Below the pieces are notes generated by a model that was given only the letters and a program-made list of their open reading frames with translations, ran no database searches and was not told the DNA's origin. Shown piece after piece: positions 1 to 8,048 of a DNA stretch of 64,000 nucleotides. The translations under genes and the position numbers were made by a program. Within the stretch, counting starts at the first letter, position 1, and every line of letters begins with the position of its first letter. Source of the stretch: Trebonia sp963759545 (GTDB lineage: Bacteria; Actinomycetota; Actinomycetes; Streptosporangiales; Streptosporangiaceae); contig CAVXAB010000028.1 of assembly GCA_963759545.1 (NCBI GenBank), positions 106,851 to 170,850 of the forward strand, read 5' to 3'.

Positions 1-732
1 CCGTGTGCGGCCGCGGTAGGAACCCGTCTCATGTTCTCCCTCCCTGGCCAGCCGTCCGTAGTAGGTGGCAAGGGTCAGCAGCGTCTGCGCGAACTGGGGC
101 GGCACCGGCATCGGCAGCACGGCCACCGACAAGACCACGGGTACCCGGCTCGCGGCCAGCGCCGAGTACACGGCGGACCAGTCGTTGCCCGACAGGTTGA
201 ACGGGACGGCGGAGTAGTAGTAGCTGACGCCCGCGTCCGGCCGGGATGGCGGGGCGATCAGCTCGTGCCTGGCGATGACCGCCGAGTCAACCGAGGCGCC
301 GGCGAACGGCGAGAGCAGCCGGGCCACGGCGTCGGCGTCCTCGACAGGGCTTGCGGTGACGTGCCGCGGCACGGCGGCGCGCACCCGCGCGCGCAGGCTC
401 TCCGCCCGCGCGCTCACCCCGTCGAGGGTGCCTCCCCAAACGCGACCAAGCAGCGAGACAGAGACCGGCGAGCTTGCCCCGGGGTCGGCCGTGATGCGCA
501 GGTCAAGCGCCAGCCCGAGCATCGGGTCGAGGAACTCGTTCAGGAACTCCTGCTGCTCTGACTGCGCCTTCGCCAACCGTTCCGACCGGGAGAGGTCCCG
601 GTACTCGCGGGCCTCGAGCAGGTCGACCGCGGCGTCAATCGTGACGCCGAAGTACGCGTTGGCGACCGGAGACCGGTCGCCTGCCACGTACAGGGACGGC
701 GGGGGCGCGGTGATGGTGTGGAGCGTCCCCAT
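1..732 (-). CDS. Partial unrecognised protein, N-terminal 244 residues
   Basis: Reading in from position 732 the frame stays open to the first base of the window, so the C-terminus is missing. It starts MGTLHTITAPPPSLYVAGD and runs as a globular, mildly charged protein with no signal peptide or membrane helix in the visible part. I do not recognise a family with certainty. The general look recalls N-termini of actinobacterial proteins that carry an ATPase domain further on, but no P-loop is visible here. It is the last visible gene of a minus-strand set with the DUF1707 and PspC genes (gaps of 11-12 bases), so it is probably co-transcribed with them. Confidence 0.7.
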   Translation of the reverse strand, partial: MGTLHTITAPPPSLYVAGDRSPVANAYFGVTIDAAVDLLEAREYRDLSRSERLAKAQSEQQEFLNEFLDPMLGLALDLRITADPGASSPVSVSLLGRVWGGTLDGVSARAESLRARVRAAVPRHVTASPVEDADAVARLLSPFAGASVDSAVIARHELIAPPSRPDAGVSYYYSAVPFNLSGNDWSAVYSALAASRVPVVLSVAVLPMPVPPQFAQTLLTLATYYGRLAREGEHETGSYRGRTR

Positions 733-743
733 GGCTCCGCAGG

Positions 744-1196
744 CTACTCGTGCCGGCGCTTGTTCACCAACAGGATGACCGCGACGATGACGAAGGCCCA
801 GACCAGCGGCTGAATGAAGAACAGGCTGGTGAAGGCGTGCCAGGCGAAGTTCGCGCAGATGAAGACCAGGAGCAGCAGCAGGAGCGGGCGCACGATCCCC
901 CCGCGCCTGCGCGGACCGCGGTGCTGAACCGGGCCTGGCCCGCCGGGACCGGCCGGGCCCGCCCCAGCGGGCCCGGTCTCCGGAAGGTCGTCGAACAGGC
1001 CCGACAGGTCGCCGCGGGTCTTGGCGGCCATCGTCCGGCCGACCCGATCGTCGAATTCGGCCTGGTCGAGCCGGCCGTCGGCGTAGTGCTGGCCGAGGAG
1101 TTCCGCGACCGCGTTGCGGTCGGCGTCAGAGACGCGGATGTGCTGGTCGGAGTAGCGGATGCGGCGGGTCCACTGCTGCGTGGATGACGGTGACAT
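744..1196 (-). CDS. DUF1707 (SHOCT-like) membrane protein
   Basis: The 150-residue protein has an N-terminal DUF1707 domain at about residues 20-72, recognisable by the IRVSDADRN opening, the GRLDQAEFDDR stretch and the closing LFDDLP. A Gly/Pro-rich linker and two C-terminal hydrophobic segments (about 100-118 and 124-143) follow, ending in a basic tail. DUF1707 proteins are common in actinobacteria, often beside PspC proteins and envelope-stress regulators. A biochemical role is not established. It lies between the PspC gene upstream and the partial gene downstream in one minus-strand unit, divergent from a PspC-type histidine kinase. Confidence 0.85.
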   Translation of the reverse strand: MSPSSTQQWTRRIRYSDQHIRVSDADRNAVAELLGQHYADGRLDQAEFDDRVGRTMAAKTRGDLSGLFDDLPETGPAGAGPAGPGGPGPVQHRGPRRRGGIVRPLLLLLLVFICANFAWHAFTSLFFIQPLVWAFVIVAVILLVNKRRHE

Positions 1197-1208
1197 GTCG
1201 GTTGTCTC

Positions 1209-1502
1209 CTATCGGATGCCGTCGAGCAGCGAGGCGGCGATGGACTGGTCGCTTCCCTCTTCTGGGATCAGCAGCAGGCAGGCCAGGTACGCCGGGATGC
1301 CAGCGCCGCCGAGGAAGGTGAACACCACGAAGGCGACACGCACGATCGTCGTGTCGACCGCGAGGTAGTCCGCGAGGCCGGCGCACACGCCGGCGAGCAT
1401 GCGCCCCTGGTAGGCGCGGCGAAGCGGAGGCCGGCTAACCGGGCCGTCCGGCGCCCGTGTTTCTGTGGTGTCTGACTGGGTGGTGTCCCCGAAAGTGCTC
1501 AT
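1209..1502 (-). CDS. PspC-domain membrane protein
   Basis: A 97-residue protein with a PspC domain in its C-terminal two thirds: the AGVCAGLADYLAVDTTIVRV signature at about residues 41-60, then a hydrophobic hairpin ending in CLLLIPEE. PspC proteins sit in the membrane and take part in phage-shock or envelope-stress responses. An upstream in-frame start exists at 1580, but the ATG at 1502 gives a normal-length protein starting MSTFGD. The neighbouring sensor kinase carries its own PspC domain, so this locus pairs a free PspC with a PspC-fused kinase. Confidence 0.88.
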   Translation of the reverse strand: MSTFGDTTQSDTTETRAPDGPVSRPPLRRAYQGRMLAGVCAGLADYLAVDTTIVRVAFVVFTFLGGAGIPAYLACLLLIPEEGSDQSIAASLLDGIR

Positions 1503-1654
1503 GGCATAAGTCTTCGTCCGCGACGCGCGCCGGGGTATAGGGAACAGCCCTGGCTCAACCCTGACCCGCGGCGCCTTCACCCTGACGCACCCTCAGTACA
1601 CCTCGGGGAAAGCCCCGATGGCATACATGGGGTTTCTCGGGCGATGATGGTGGG

Positions 1655-3058
1655 ATGCACGACGTGACGCCAGACAACGGGCAGTGGAACGGGCACTGGC
1701 ACGGCCCGCCGCCCTGGCACGGGCCGCCCGGCCGCCAGGACGATGCGCCCAACTGGGGCCACCGCGCCCGTCGCTGGCGGAACCGTGGCGACGGCGAGCC
1801 ACTGCGCCGCGACCCCGATGATCAACTCGGGGGCGGCGTGGCGGCGGGCATCGCCGCGTGGCGCGGCTTCAGCCCTACCACGGTGCGGATCGCGCTCGCC
1901 GTGGCCGCGCTGATCAGCACGGGCTGGGCGGTGCCGTTCTACGTCCTCGGCTGGCTCCTGATCCCGGTCAAGGGGCAGGAGACCAGCATCGCGAGCAAGG
2001 CCAAGCACGACGCGCGTGGCGTGGCGCTCGCCATCGCCCTGGCGTCGGTGCTCGCCGTGTTCCTCCTCTTGGCGGGCGCGCTCAACAGCGGCTCCATCGA
2101 GGTCTACGTCTGGCCCCAGGTCATCAGCGTGGCCGGCCTGACGCTCATCTGGCGCAACGCGCCAGAGAACGAGCGGGCGGGCATGCGGCGCCTGGTGAAG
2201 GCGCTGGAGGACCTCGGCGGCAGCGGCGGGACGACGGCCCGCCGCGCCACCAGGCTGCGGTTCGCCGCGGCGGCGGTGCTGCTCGTCGTGGGCTTCATCG
2301 CGCTGCTGAGCCTGCACGGGGGCACTCAGCTGCTCGCGCCGCTCGGCGGTTTCTTGCTCGTCGCGGCCGCGCTCGTGCTGCTGCTCGGCCCCTGGTGGCT
2401 GCGGATCGCCCGTGACCTCGTGCTTGAGCGGCAGGGGCGGGCGCGGGCCGAGGAGCGGGCGGACATCGCGGCGCACATGCACGACTCGGTGCTGCAGACG
2501 CTCGCGCTAATCCAGCGCCGCGCCGAGGACCCGCAGGCGGTCGTGCAGCTCGCCCGGGCACAGGAGCGCGACCTGCGCTCCTGGCTGTTCGAGGGGCGCG
2601 CGCCTGGCGACGCCGACGCGTCGTCGTTCGCCGAAGGGGTGCGCCAGATCCAGCGGGACGTCGAGGCGATGCACGGCGTGCCCGTCGAGGTCGTGATCGT
2701 CGGCGACTGCCCGCTCGACGAGCACATCGCGGCGCTGCTCGCGGCCGGGCGGGAGGCGACGGTGAACGCGGCCAAATGGTCGGGTGCCGCCGTGATCTCG
2801 GTGTTCGCCGAGGTGGAGGCGGATAAGGTCAATGTCGCCGTGCGGGACCGCGGCAAGGGCTTCGACCCGGCCGCCGTGCCGGGCGACCGCAAGGGCGTCG
2901 CGGAGTCCATTCGCGGCAGAATGAGCCGCCATGGCGGCGAGGCGACCGTGCAGTCGGCGCCTGGGGAGGGGACGAAGGTGACACTGACGATGTCGCGGAC
3001 GGCGCCGTCCGAGCCCGCGGGACGGGCACAGACGGCGGGGGAAGGCAAGCGGCGATGA
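1655..3058 (+). CDS. PspC-fused two-component sensor histidine kinase (NarL-partner type)
   Basis: The 467-residue protein starts with a His/Pro-rich cytoplasmic stretch, then a PspC domain at about 55-107 (GGGVAAGIAAWRGFSPTTVR). Further membrane segments span about 122-260. A HisKA_3 dimerisation segment with HMHDSVLQTL follows, where His-276 is the expected phospho-acceptor, and a HATPase domain has the N-box around Asn-371 and a DRGKGFD G-box. This is the architecture of actinobacterial PspC kinases that sense cell-envelope state and phosphorylate the LuxR-type regulator encoded next, whose start overlaps its stop by four bases. The Pro/Ala-rich tail after TLTMSR is probably disordered. 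Confidence 0.92.
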   Translation: MHDVTPDNGQWNGHWHGPPPWHGPPGRQDDAPNWGHRARRWRNRGDGEPLRRDPDDQLGGGVAAGIAAWRGFSPTTVRIALAVAALISTGWAVPFYVLGWLLIPVKGQETSIASKAKHDARGVALAIALASVLAVFLLLAGALNSGSIEVYVWPQVISVAGLTLIWRNAPENERAGMRRLVKALEDLGGSGGTTARRATRLRFAAAAVLLVVGFIALLSLHGGTQLLAPLGGFLLVAAALVLLLGPWWLRIARDLVLERQGRARAEERADIAAHMHDSVLQTLALIQRRAEDPQAVVQLARAQERDLRSWLFEGRAPGDADASSFAEGVRQIQRDVEAMHGVPVEVVIVGDCPLDEHIAALLAAGREATVNAAKWSGAAVISVFAEVEADKVNVAVRDRGKGFDPAAVPGDRKGVAESIRGRMSRHGGEATVQSAPGEGTKVTLTMSRTAPSEPAGRAQTAGEGKRR

Positions 3059-3741
3059 GCAGCCAGGCGGCGGAGGCCGCGCGCGCCGGCGGGCCGCCGC
3101 GCGTGGTGCTCGTCGACGACCACGGCCTGTTTCGGTCCGGCGTGCGGGCCGAGCTCGGCACCAGGGTCGAGGTGATCGGCGAGGCCGGGGACGTCGGCCC
3201 GGCCATCGAGCTGATCGATAAGCTGCAACCGGACGTGGTGCTGCTGGACGTGCACCTGCCTGGCGGCGGCGGGCACGCCGTCATCACCGAGGTGAAGAAG
3301 GAGCACCCGGACATCAAGTTCCTCGCTCTTTCCGCCTCGGACGCGCCTGAGGACGTGATCGCGGTGATCAGGGCGGGCGCGCGGGGCTACGTCACCAAAA
3401 CGATCTCCACCAACGACCTTGCTGACGCGATCAGGCGGGTCGCGGATGGCGACGCGGTGTTCTCGCACCGGCTGGCCGGCTTCGTCCTCGACGCCTTCGC
3501 CTCGGCACCATCGCCGGACGACGTCAAGCCCTCCTTCGACCCGGAGCTCGATCAGCTGACCACGCGGGAGCGTGAGGTGCTGCGGCTGATCGCCCAGGGC
3601 TACACCTACAAGGAGATCGCGCGCGAGCTCTTCATCTCAGGCAAGACCGTCGAGAGTCACGTCTCATCGGTGCTGCGCAAGTTGCAGCTCTCCTCCAGGC
3701 ACCAGCTCACCCGCTGGGCCACGGAACGCCGCCTCACGTAA
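3055..3741 (+). CDS. LuxR/NarL-family response regulator
   Basis: A 228-residue response regulator. The receiver domain (about 16-135) has acidic-pocket residues Asp-21 and Asp-22, the phosphorylatable Asp-65 in PDVVLLDVHLPG, and the conserved Lys in YVTKTIS. A LuxR helix-turn-helix (about 163-222) is shown by LTTREREVLRLIAQGYTYKEIA and GKTVESHVSSVLRKL. ATGA overlap with the upstream histidine kinase marks the pair as one operon. Its targets are not visible, but the divergent PspC/DUF1707 genes are the obvious local candidates. Confidence 0.94.
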   Translation: MSSQAAEAARAGGPPRVVLVDDHGLFRSGVRAELGTRVEVIGEAGDVGPAIELIDKLQPDVVLLDVHLPGGGGHAVITEVKKEHPDIKFLALSASDAPEDVIAVIRAGARGYVTKTISTNDLADAIRRVADGDAVFSHRLAGFVLDAFASAPSPDDVKPSFDPELDQLTTREREVLRLIAQGYTYKEIARELFISGKTVESHVSSVLRKLQLSSRHQLTRWATERRLT

Positions 3742-3796
3742 CCTCCGTGGCCCCGACCCGGGCACCCCGCTCCGCGCCGACTACGGCGTGGTCCTG

Positions 3797-4648
3797 TCAA
3801 TGGCCTGCGCCGGCGTGGGTCGCAAGCCCTGACCGGCTACCGCCGCTCCCCACGCCCCAGATGCGGTCGTCGTCGGGCAGGTCGGCGAGCCCGGCGGCCA
3901 GCCGGCCGCGGTCCGCGTCATCGCGGGAGCGGATCGTCTCGATCAGCGCCGCCGTGTGCGACCTGACGTGGGCGCGCCAGGCGCGCGTCGCGGTGACCGA
4001 CGCGGACACCGGCGGCGGCTCGATGGCGAGAATCTGCGTCACGTTGCGCTCGAGCAGGGTGCCGACCGGGCCGCGGGAGCCGCGGACGTTCATGGCGAGG
4101 ATCTTCTGCAGGTCGAATAGCCGCTCGGTCTCCGCCGAAGCGATCACCCGCCGCTGCAGGTCCCAGGCCGAGCTGGTTAGCCAGCGCGGGTTGGCGGAGC
4201 CGTCGGGGTTCAGCGCGGGCACGATGTAGGCAGAGCGCGCGCCAGGCGAGCGCCGCCACGCGCGCAGCTCGTCACGGCGCAGCGAAGCGAACGCACGGCT
4301 GTCGAGCTGGAGCTGGCGCTTGGCCCACAGGTACTCCTCAAGGAAGCGCGCGTTCTGCGGCCAGCCGAGCTCGTCGAGCGCGTCGAGGACGACCTCCCTG
4401 ATCGGCGGCCCAGGCGTGGTGGCGCGCAGGCCGGCGCTCGCGGTGCGGCGCAGCTGGCCGATCAGCTCCGCACGCTGCTCGTCGAGCCGGCCAAGCAGCG
4501 TGGCCTGGGCGACGAGCTCCGCGACGGGCACGTCGGTATCCCTCGCGTCCTCAGCGAGTTGACGGGCAAGCTTCAGGGTTTCCTCAAGCGCGGCGGCAAG
4601 ATCATCACGTACGGCAGCCAAGCTCACGGTGAGGACTGTACCCCGCAT
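3797..4648 (-). CDS. Conserved actinobacterial hypothetical protein
   Basis: A protein of about 283 residues starting MRGTVLTVSLAAVRDDL; a start 13 codons earlier at 4687 is possible. It is mostly helical with many Leu/Ala/Arg residues, including an ALEETLKLARQLAEDARD stretch that could form a coiled coil. The middle holds a LGWPQNARFLEEYLWAKR segment. No transmembrane segment, enzyme motif or clear helix-turn-helix is visible. It converges on the response regulator and diverges from the NYN-domain gene. I do not recognise a characterised homologue. Confidence 0.75.
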   Translation of the reverse strand: MRGTVLTVSLAAVRDDLAAALEETLKLARQLAEDARDTDVPVAELVAQATLLGRLDEQRAELIGQLRRTASAGLRATTPGPPIREVVLDALDELGWPQNARFLEEYLWAKRQLQLDSRAFASLRRDELRAWRRSPGARSAYIVPALNPDGSANPRWLTSSAWDLQRRVIASAETERLFDLQKILAMNVRGSRGPVGTLLERNVTQILAIEPPPVSASVTATRAWRAHVRSHTAALIETIRSRDDADRGRLAAGLADLPDDDRIWGVGSGGSRSGLATHAGAGH

Positions 4649-4763
4649 CCATGCGAGGTACCCATGGCCCCCATGCGATTGGCGCATGGATTTAGTGGGT
4701 ATCGAATCACAAGCGGGGAATTTGCAAACAGCACAGGGGGATCGCCTTCAGGAGGTGCCTGTC

Positions 4764-5345
4764 ATGTCCGCGACGTCCAGGGCCACGCGCCCGAACCCCT
4801 TTTTTCCTGACCTCCTGCCTAAAGACGTTGCTTACCAGGATCATCAGGAGAAAAAGAGTTCGGTAAGACCGTTGCGCAAGGCGAGCTATCGTTGGCGATT
4901 CCCCGATCGTGCGCTCCACGTGGTCGACATTGAGAACCTGGCGGGCGCCGCGGTGCCGAGCCTTGACCTGGTGAGCGCGGTGCAGGTCAGGTACCTGTCG
5001 TGCCTTGGCTTCGGTGCGGACGACCAGGTGGTGCTCGCCGCGAGTCACCTCGCCCTGCTGAACGCCGGGCTCGGCTGGCCGCACGCCAGGTACCGGGTGC
5101 GATCAGGCAAGGACGGTGCCGACCTTGCGCTCATCGACGTGCTTGAGCATGAAAACGTCGCCGCCAGGTTCAGCCACGTCGTGATCGGCTCTGGCGACGG
5201 GCTGTTCGGCGACGCGGCGGCGAGCCTCGCCGCCCGCGGCGTCTACGTGACCGTGGTGAGCCGCAAGGGCAGCCTGGCCCAGGGCCTGGCCAGGGTCGCC
5301 CGCGACGTGATCTACCTCGACGGCCCGCTGACCGCCGTCGCTTAG
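4764..5345 (+). CDS. NYN (PIN-like) domain protein
   Basis: The start at 4764 (MSATSRATRPN) is chosen because an almost perfect ribosome site, AGGAGGTG, lies ten bases upstream; a longer frame from 4629 has none. Residues about 48-185 look like a NYN/PIN-like ribonuclease fold: the VVDIENLAG strand-turn with the first acidic residue, then GKDGADLALIDVL with further acidic residues, and VVIGSGDGLFGDAA near the end. NYN proteins are metal-dependent RNases or RNA-processing factors. The N-terminal 45 residues are basic and probably disordered. Substrate unknown. Confidence 0.8.
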   Translation: MSATSRATRPNPFFPDLLPKDVAYQDHQEKKSSVRPLRKASYRWRFPDRALHVVDIENLAGAAVPSLDLVSAVQVRYLSCLGFGADDQVVLAASHLALLNAGLGWPHARYRVRSGKDGADLALIDVLEHENVAARFSHVVIGSGDGLFGDAAASLAARGVYVTVVSRKGSLAQGLARVARDVIYLDGPLTAVA

Positions 5346-5355
5346 CCGCACGCGT

Positions 5356-6546
5356 TCATCGGCCGTAGTCCTTGACGAGGGCGCGGCCGATGATCATCTT
5401 CTGGATTTCCGCGGTTCCCTCACCGATGAGCAGCATGGGCGCGTCGCGGTAGAGCCGCTCGATCTCGTGCTCGGTCGAGTAGCCGTAGCCGCCGTGGATG
5501 CGCAGCGAGTCCTCGACAACCTCCTTGCAGTACTCGGCGGCGAGGTACTTGGCCATGCCCGCCTCTACGTCGGACTGTCCGCCCGCCGCCTTGCGGCGGG
5601 CGGCCATGACCATCATCTGATGGGCGGCGGTCACCTTGGTCGCCATCTCCGCCAGCTTGAAGGTGATCGCCTGGTGCTCGCCAATGGGCTTTCCGAACGT
5701 CTTCCGCTGTCTCGAGTAGGCCACTGCCAATTCGAATGCGCGGTGGGCCACACCGCAGCCGCGTGCGGCCACGTTCACCCGCCCCACCTCGATGCCGTCC
5801 ATCACCTGGTAGAACCCGCGGCCAGGCCGCTCGCCGAGGACCCTGTTGGCGGGAACTCGAACACCGTCGAGTAGCAGCTCGGTGGTGTCCACGCCCCGGT
5901 AGCCGAGCTTGTGGATCTTGCCGGGCACGGTGAGGCCCTGCCGGGTCTGGCCGAAGCCAGGGTCCTTCTCGATCAGGAACGCGGTCAGGTTCTGGTGCGG
6001 TTTGGCGCCGCCCTCGTCCGTCTTCGCGAGCAGCGCGATGAGGCTTGAGGTGGCGCCGTTGGTGAGCCACATCTTCTGGCCGGTGATCACGTAGTCGTCG
6101 CCGTCGCGGATGGCGGCGGTCCTGATGGCCGCGACGTCGGAGCCGAGATCGGGCTCGGACATGGACAGCGCGGAACGGATCTCCCCGGTCGCCATCTTGG
6201 GCAGGAAGTAGTCCCGCTGCTCCTTCGTGCCATGGGTCGCGACCAGGTAGGCGACGATGAAGTGCGTGTTCAGGATCCCGGAAAGCGACATCCAGCCCCT
6301 GGCGAGCTCCTCCACCACGAGCGCGTAGGTAAGCAGGGACTCGCCAAGCCCGCCGTACTCCTCGCCGATCGTGAGGCCGAAGACGCCAAGCTCCTTCAGC
6401 TTGTACACGAGCCCGTCAGGGTAGGCGTCGGCGTGGTCAAGCTCCGAGGCGACCGGGATGACCTCCGCGTCGACGAAGTCGCGGACGGTACGCAGGATGT
6501 CGCGCTGCTGCTCGGAGAGCCCGTCGGTGTCGGTAAGACGTCGCAT
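5356..6546 (-). CDS. Acyl-CoA dehydrogenase
   Basis: A 396-residue FAD-dependent acyl-CoA dehydrogenase of normal family length. The start is the ATG at 6546 (MRRLTDTDGLSEQQ); the frame stays open upstream but there loses protein-like composition. Landmarks are FGLTIGEEYGGLGES in the N-terminal helical domain, LSMSEPDLGSDVAAIRT and QKMWLTNG around the FAD site, GYRGVDTTELLLDGVRVP, and IHGGYGYSTEHEIERLYRD near the C-terminus. The substrate chain type cannot be read from sequence. The next gene upstream in the same direction is a (broken) CaiB/BaiF CoA-transferase, suggesting a shared role in activating and oxidising an acid as its CoA ester. Confidence 0.92.
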   Translation of the reverse strand: MRRLTDTDGLSEQQRDILRTVRDFVDAEVIPVASELDHADAYPDGLVYKLKELGVFGLTIGEEYGGLGESLLTYALVVEELARGWMSLSGILNTHFIVAYLVATHGTKEQRDYFLPKMATGEIRSALSMSEPDLGSDVAAIRTAAIRDGDDYVITGQKMWLTNGATSSLIALLAKTDEGGAKPHQNLTAFLIEKDPGFGQTRQGLTVPGKIHKLGYRGVDTTELLLDGVRVPANRVLGERPGRGFYQVMDGIEVGRVNVAARGCGVAHRAFELAVAYSRQRKTFGKPIGEHQAITFKLAEMATKVTAAHQMMVMAARRKAAGGQSDVEAGMAKYLAAEYCKEVVEDSLRIHGGYGYSTEHEIERLYRDAPMLLIGEGTAEIQKMIIGRALVKDYGR

Positions 6547-6629
6547 CCCCCCATTGTCCGCGCTCCGCCGCCCCAAGAGACGGGCGCCGGTAAGCAAGGT
6601 ACGCGCGGGCCGGGTGTCTGGGGGACTTA

Positions 6630-7897
6630 TCAGCTTCTGGGAAGTTCGCCGAGGATGGCGTCCGTGTCCGCGCCGAGGACCGGGGCTGGTGCCGGAGTCT
6701 GTGGCGTGCCTGGCTGGGCCAGCGGGGTGCCTGTGGCGAGGATCCGGCCGATCCCTGGCTGGTCGATGAGGCTGACCAGCGGGTTGGCGAGCGTCTCTGG
6801 GGCCGCGGCGAGCTCCGCGAACGTGCGGTAGCGCTCCCAGAGGACCGAGGTGCCCGCGAGCGCCTCGGCGACCTCGCCGGTTGTGTGCCCGGCGAACCAC
6901 GGGGCGAGCAAGGCGGCGATCACCTCGCGGTGCGCGTAGCGGTGGCTGTCCTGGGTGAAGTCCGCGCCGAGCGCCCGCTCGACGGCGGCGAGGGCCTCGG
7001 TTCTCCCGGTGACTCGCGCGAGGTCCGCGTAGTGCCGCGTGGTGAGAGTCACGACCATGACCGAGTCACCCGATTTCGTGCGGAAGTCCCGCGCGAAACC
7101 ACCGTACAAGTGGTTGCCGATCCGCGGCCGGCCCTGCGGGGGGTACGGGGGCCAGGGGGAACGGGGGGCGGGAGCCCCCGTGCTTGAAAGCCGTCCCCCC
7201 GGGAGATAACTGCGGGGTACGGGGGGTCGTCCCCCCGGGTGGCAGCGGCGAGCTGTCCTTCTGCCAGGAAGCCGAGGTGGCCGGTCACCGCGAGCGCGAC
7301 GTCGGCGAGCGAGAGCGTGATCGCCCGGCCCGCGCCGGTGCGGCGGCGGTGCCGCTCGGCGGCGAGGATGCCGATGGCCGCGTACAGGCCGCAGGCGACG
7401 TCCCAGGCGGGCAGTACGTGGTTGACCGGGCCCGCTGTGGCCTCGTCTCCGGTTGTCAGCGGGAAGCCGATGCCGGCGTTGACCGTGTAGTCCACGGCCG
7501 GTGAGCCGTCGTGCCTGCCCGTGATGTGCAGGTGGATCAGGTCGGGGCGGGCGTTCTTCAGCGCGTCGTAGGAGAGCCACGGGTAGCTGGCGTTGGTGAG
7601 CACGATCCCGCCGTCAGGTCCTGAGCTCGCGACGAGGTCCGTGACCGCGCGCTGGCCGTCGGGGGAGCGGAGGTCGAGGGTGACGGAGCGCTTGCCCTTG
7701 TTCAGCCCGGCCCAGTAGAGGCTCCCGCCGTTGGGTGCCAGCGGCCAGCGGGTCGTATCGGGGGCGCCGCCGAGCGGGTCGACCCTGATGACCTCGGCGC
7801 CGAGCTGGGCGAGCGTCATCCCGCCGAGCGGCGCCGCGACGAAGGAAGAGACCTCGATGATCCGCAGCCCGGCCAGCGGCGCGTCGTCCAGAATCAT
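6630..7897 (-). pseudogene. CaiB/BaiF family III CoA-transferase, interrupted and frameshifted
   Basis: The N-terminal half reads from ATG 7897: LAGLRIIEVSSFVAAPLGGM, LNKGKRSVTLDLRSPDGQ, then HITGRHDG and TVNAGIGFP. The C-terminal half continues in another frame from about 7130 (RPRIGNHLYGGFARDF) to the stop at 6630. In intact relatives LAEGQLA is followed almost directly by the RIGNHLYG segment. Here roughly 105 bases of runs of G and C (7133-7239) lie between them and change the frame. Family III transferases move CoA between carboxylic acids and act as dimers. Either this gene is dead, inactivated by insertion of the G/C-run element, or the element hides an assembly error. Confidence 0.82.
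7133..7239. repeat. G/C-run palindromic element inside the CoA-transferase gene
   Basis: The stretch is built of mirrored runs of G and C, for example GGGGGGTCGTCCCCCC at 7221-7236, with further run pairs separated by short spacers. A related element lies about 0.7 kb away at 7914-7983 and carries the reverse complement of the same 16-mer. It interrupts coding sequence at a point where relatives are continuous. Confidence 0.65.
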
Positions 7898-7913
7898 CCC
7901 TCAGTATCGCTCG

Positions 7914-7983
7914 CGGGGGGACGACCCCCCTGCACCCCCCGGCCATGGGAGGGCTTCGCCCCCCCATATCCCCCCACGGGAGG
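7914..7983. repeat. Second G/C-run palindromic element
   Basis: It contains GGGGGGACGACCCCCC (7915-7930), the reverse complement of the 16-mer in the element at 7133-7239, then GGGAGGGCTTCGCCCCCCCAT, which folds as a hairpin. It sits between the NlpC/P60 gene and the CoA-transferase gene, where it may work as a terminator or be a mobile miniature repeat. Confidence 0.6.
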
Positions 7984-8048
7984 ACGGAGCAGAAACCGCT
8001 CCGCCCCCGCGCTGTGGCTGAGGTTAAGGTGTCGTTGTTCTCCGCGAC

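Noticed and set aside
744..1187. Long plus-strand frame (about 145 codons) opposite the DUF1707 gene
   Set aside because: It is the antisense shadow of a recognisable domain and has an Arg/Asp-rich, non-protein-like composition.
6630..7897. Programmed ribosomal frameshift in the CoA-transferase
   Set aside because: About 105 extra bases of G/C runs lie between the two halves, which a simple slip would not remove; insertion or misassembly explains it better.
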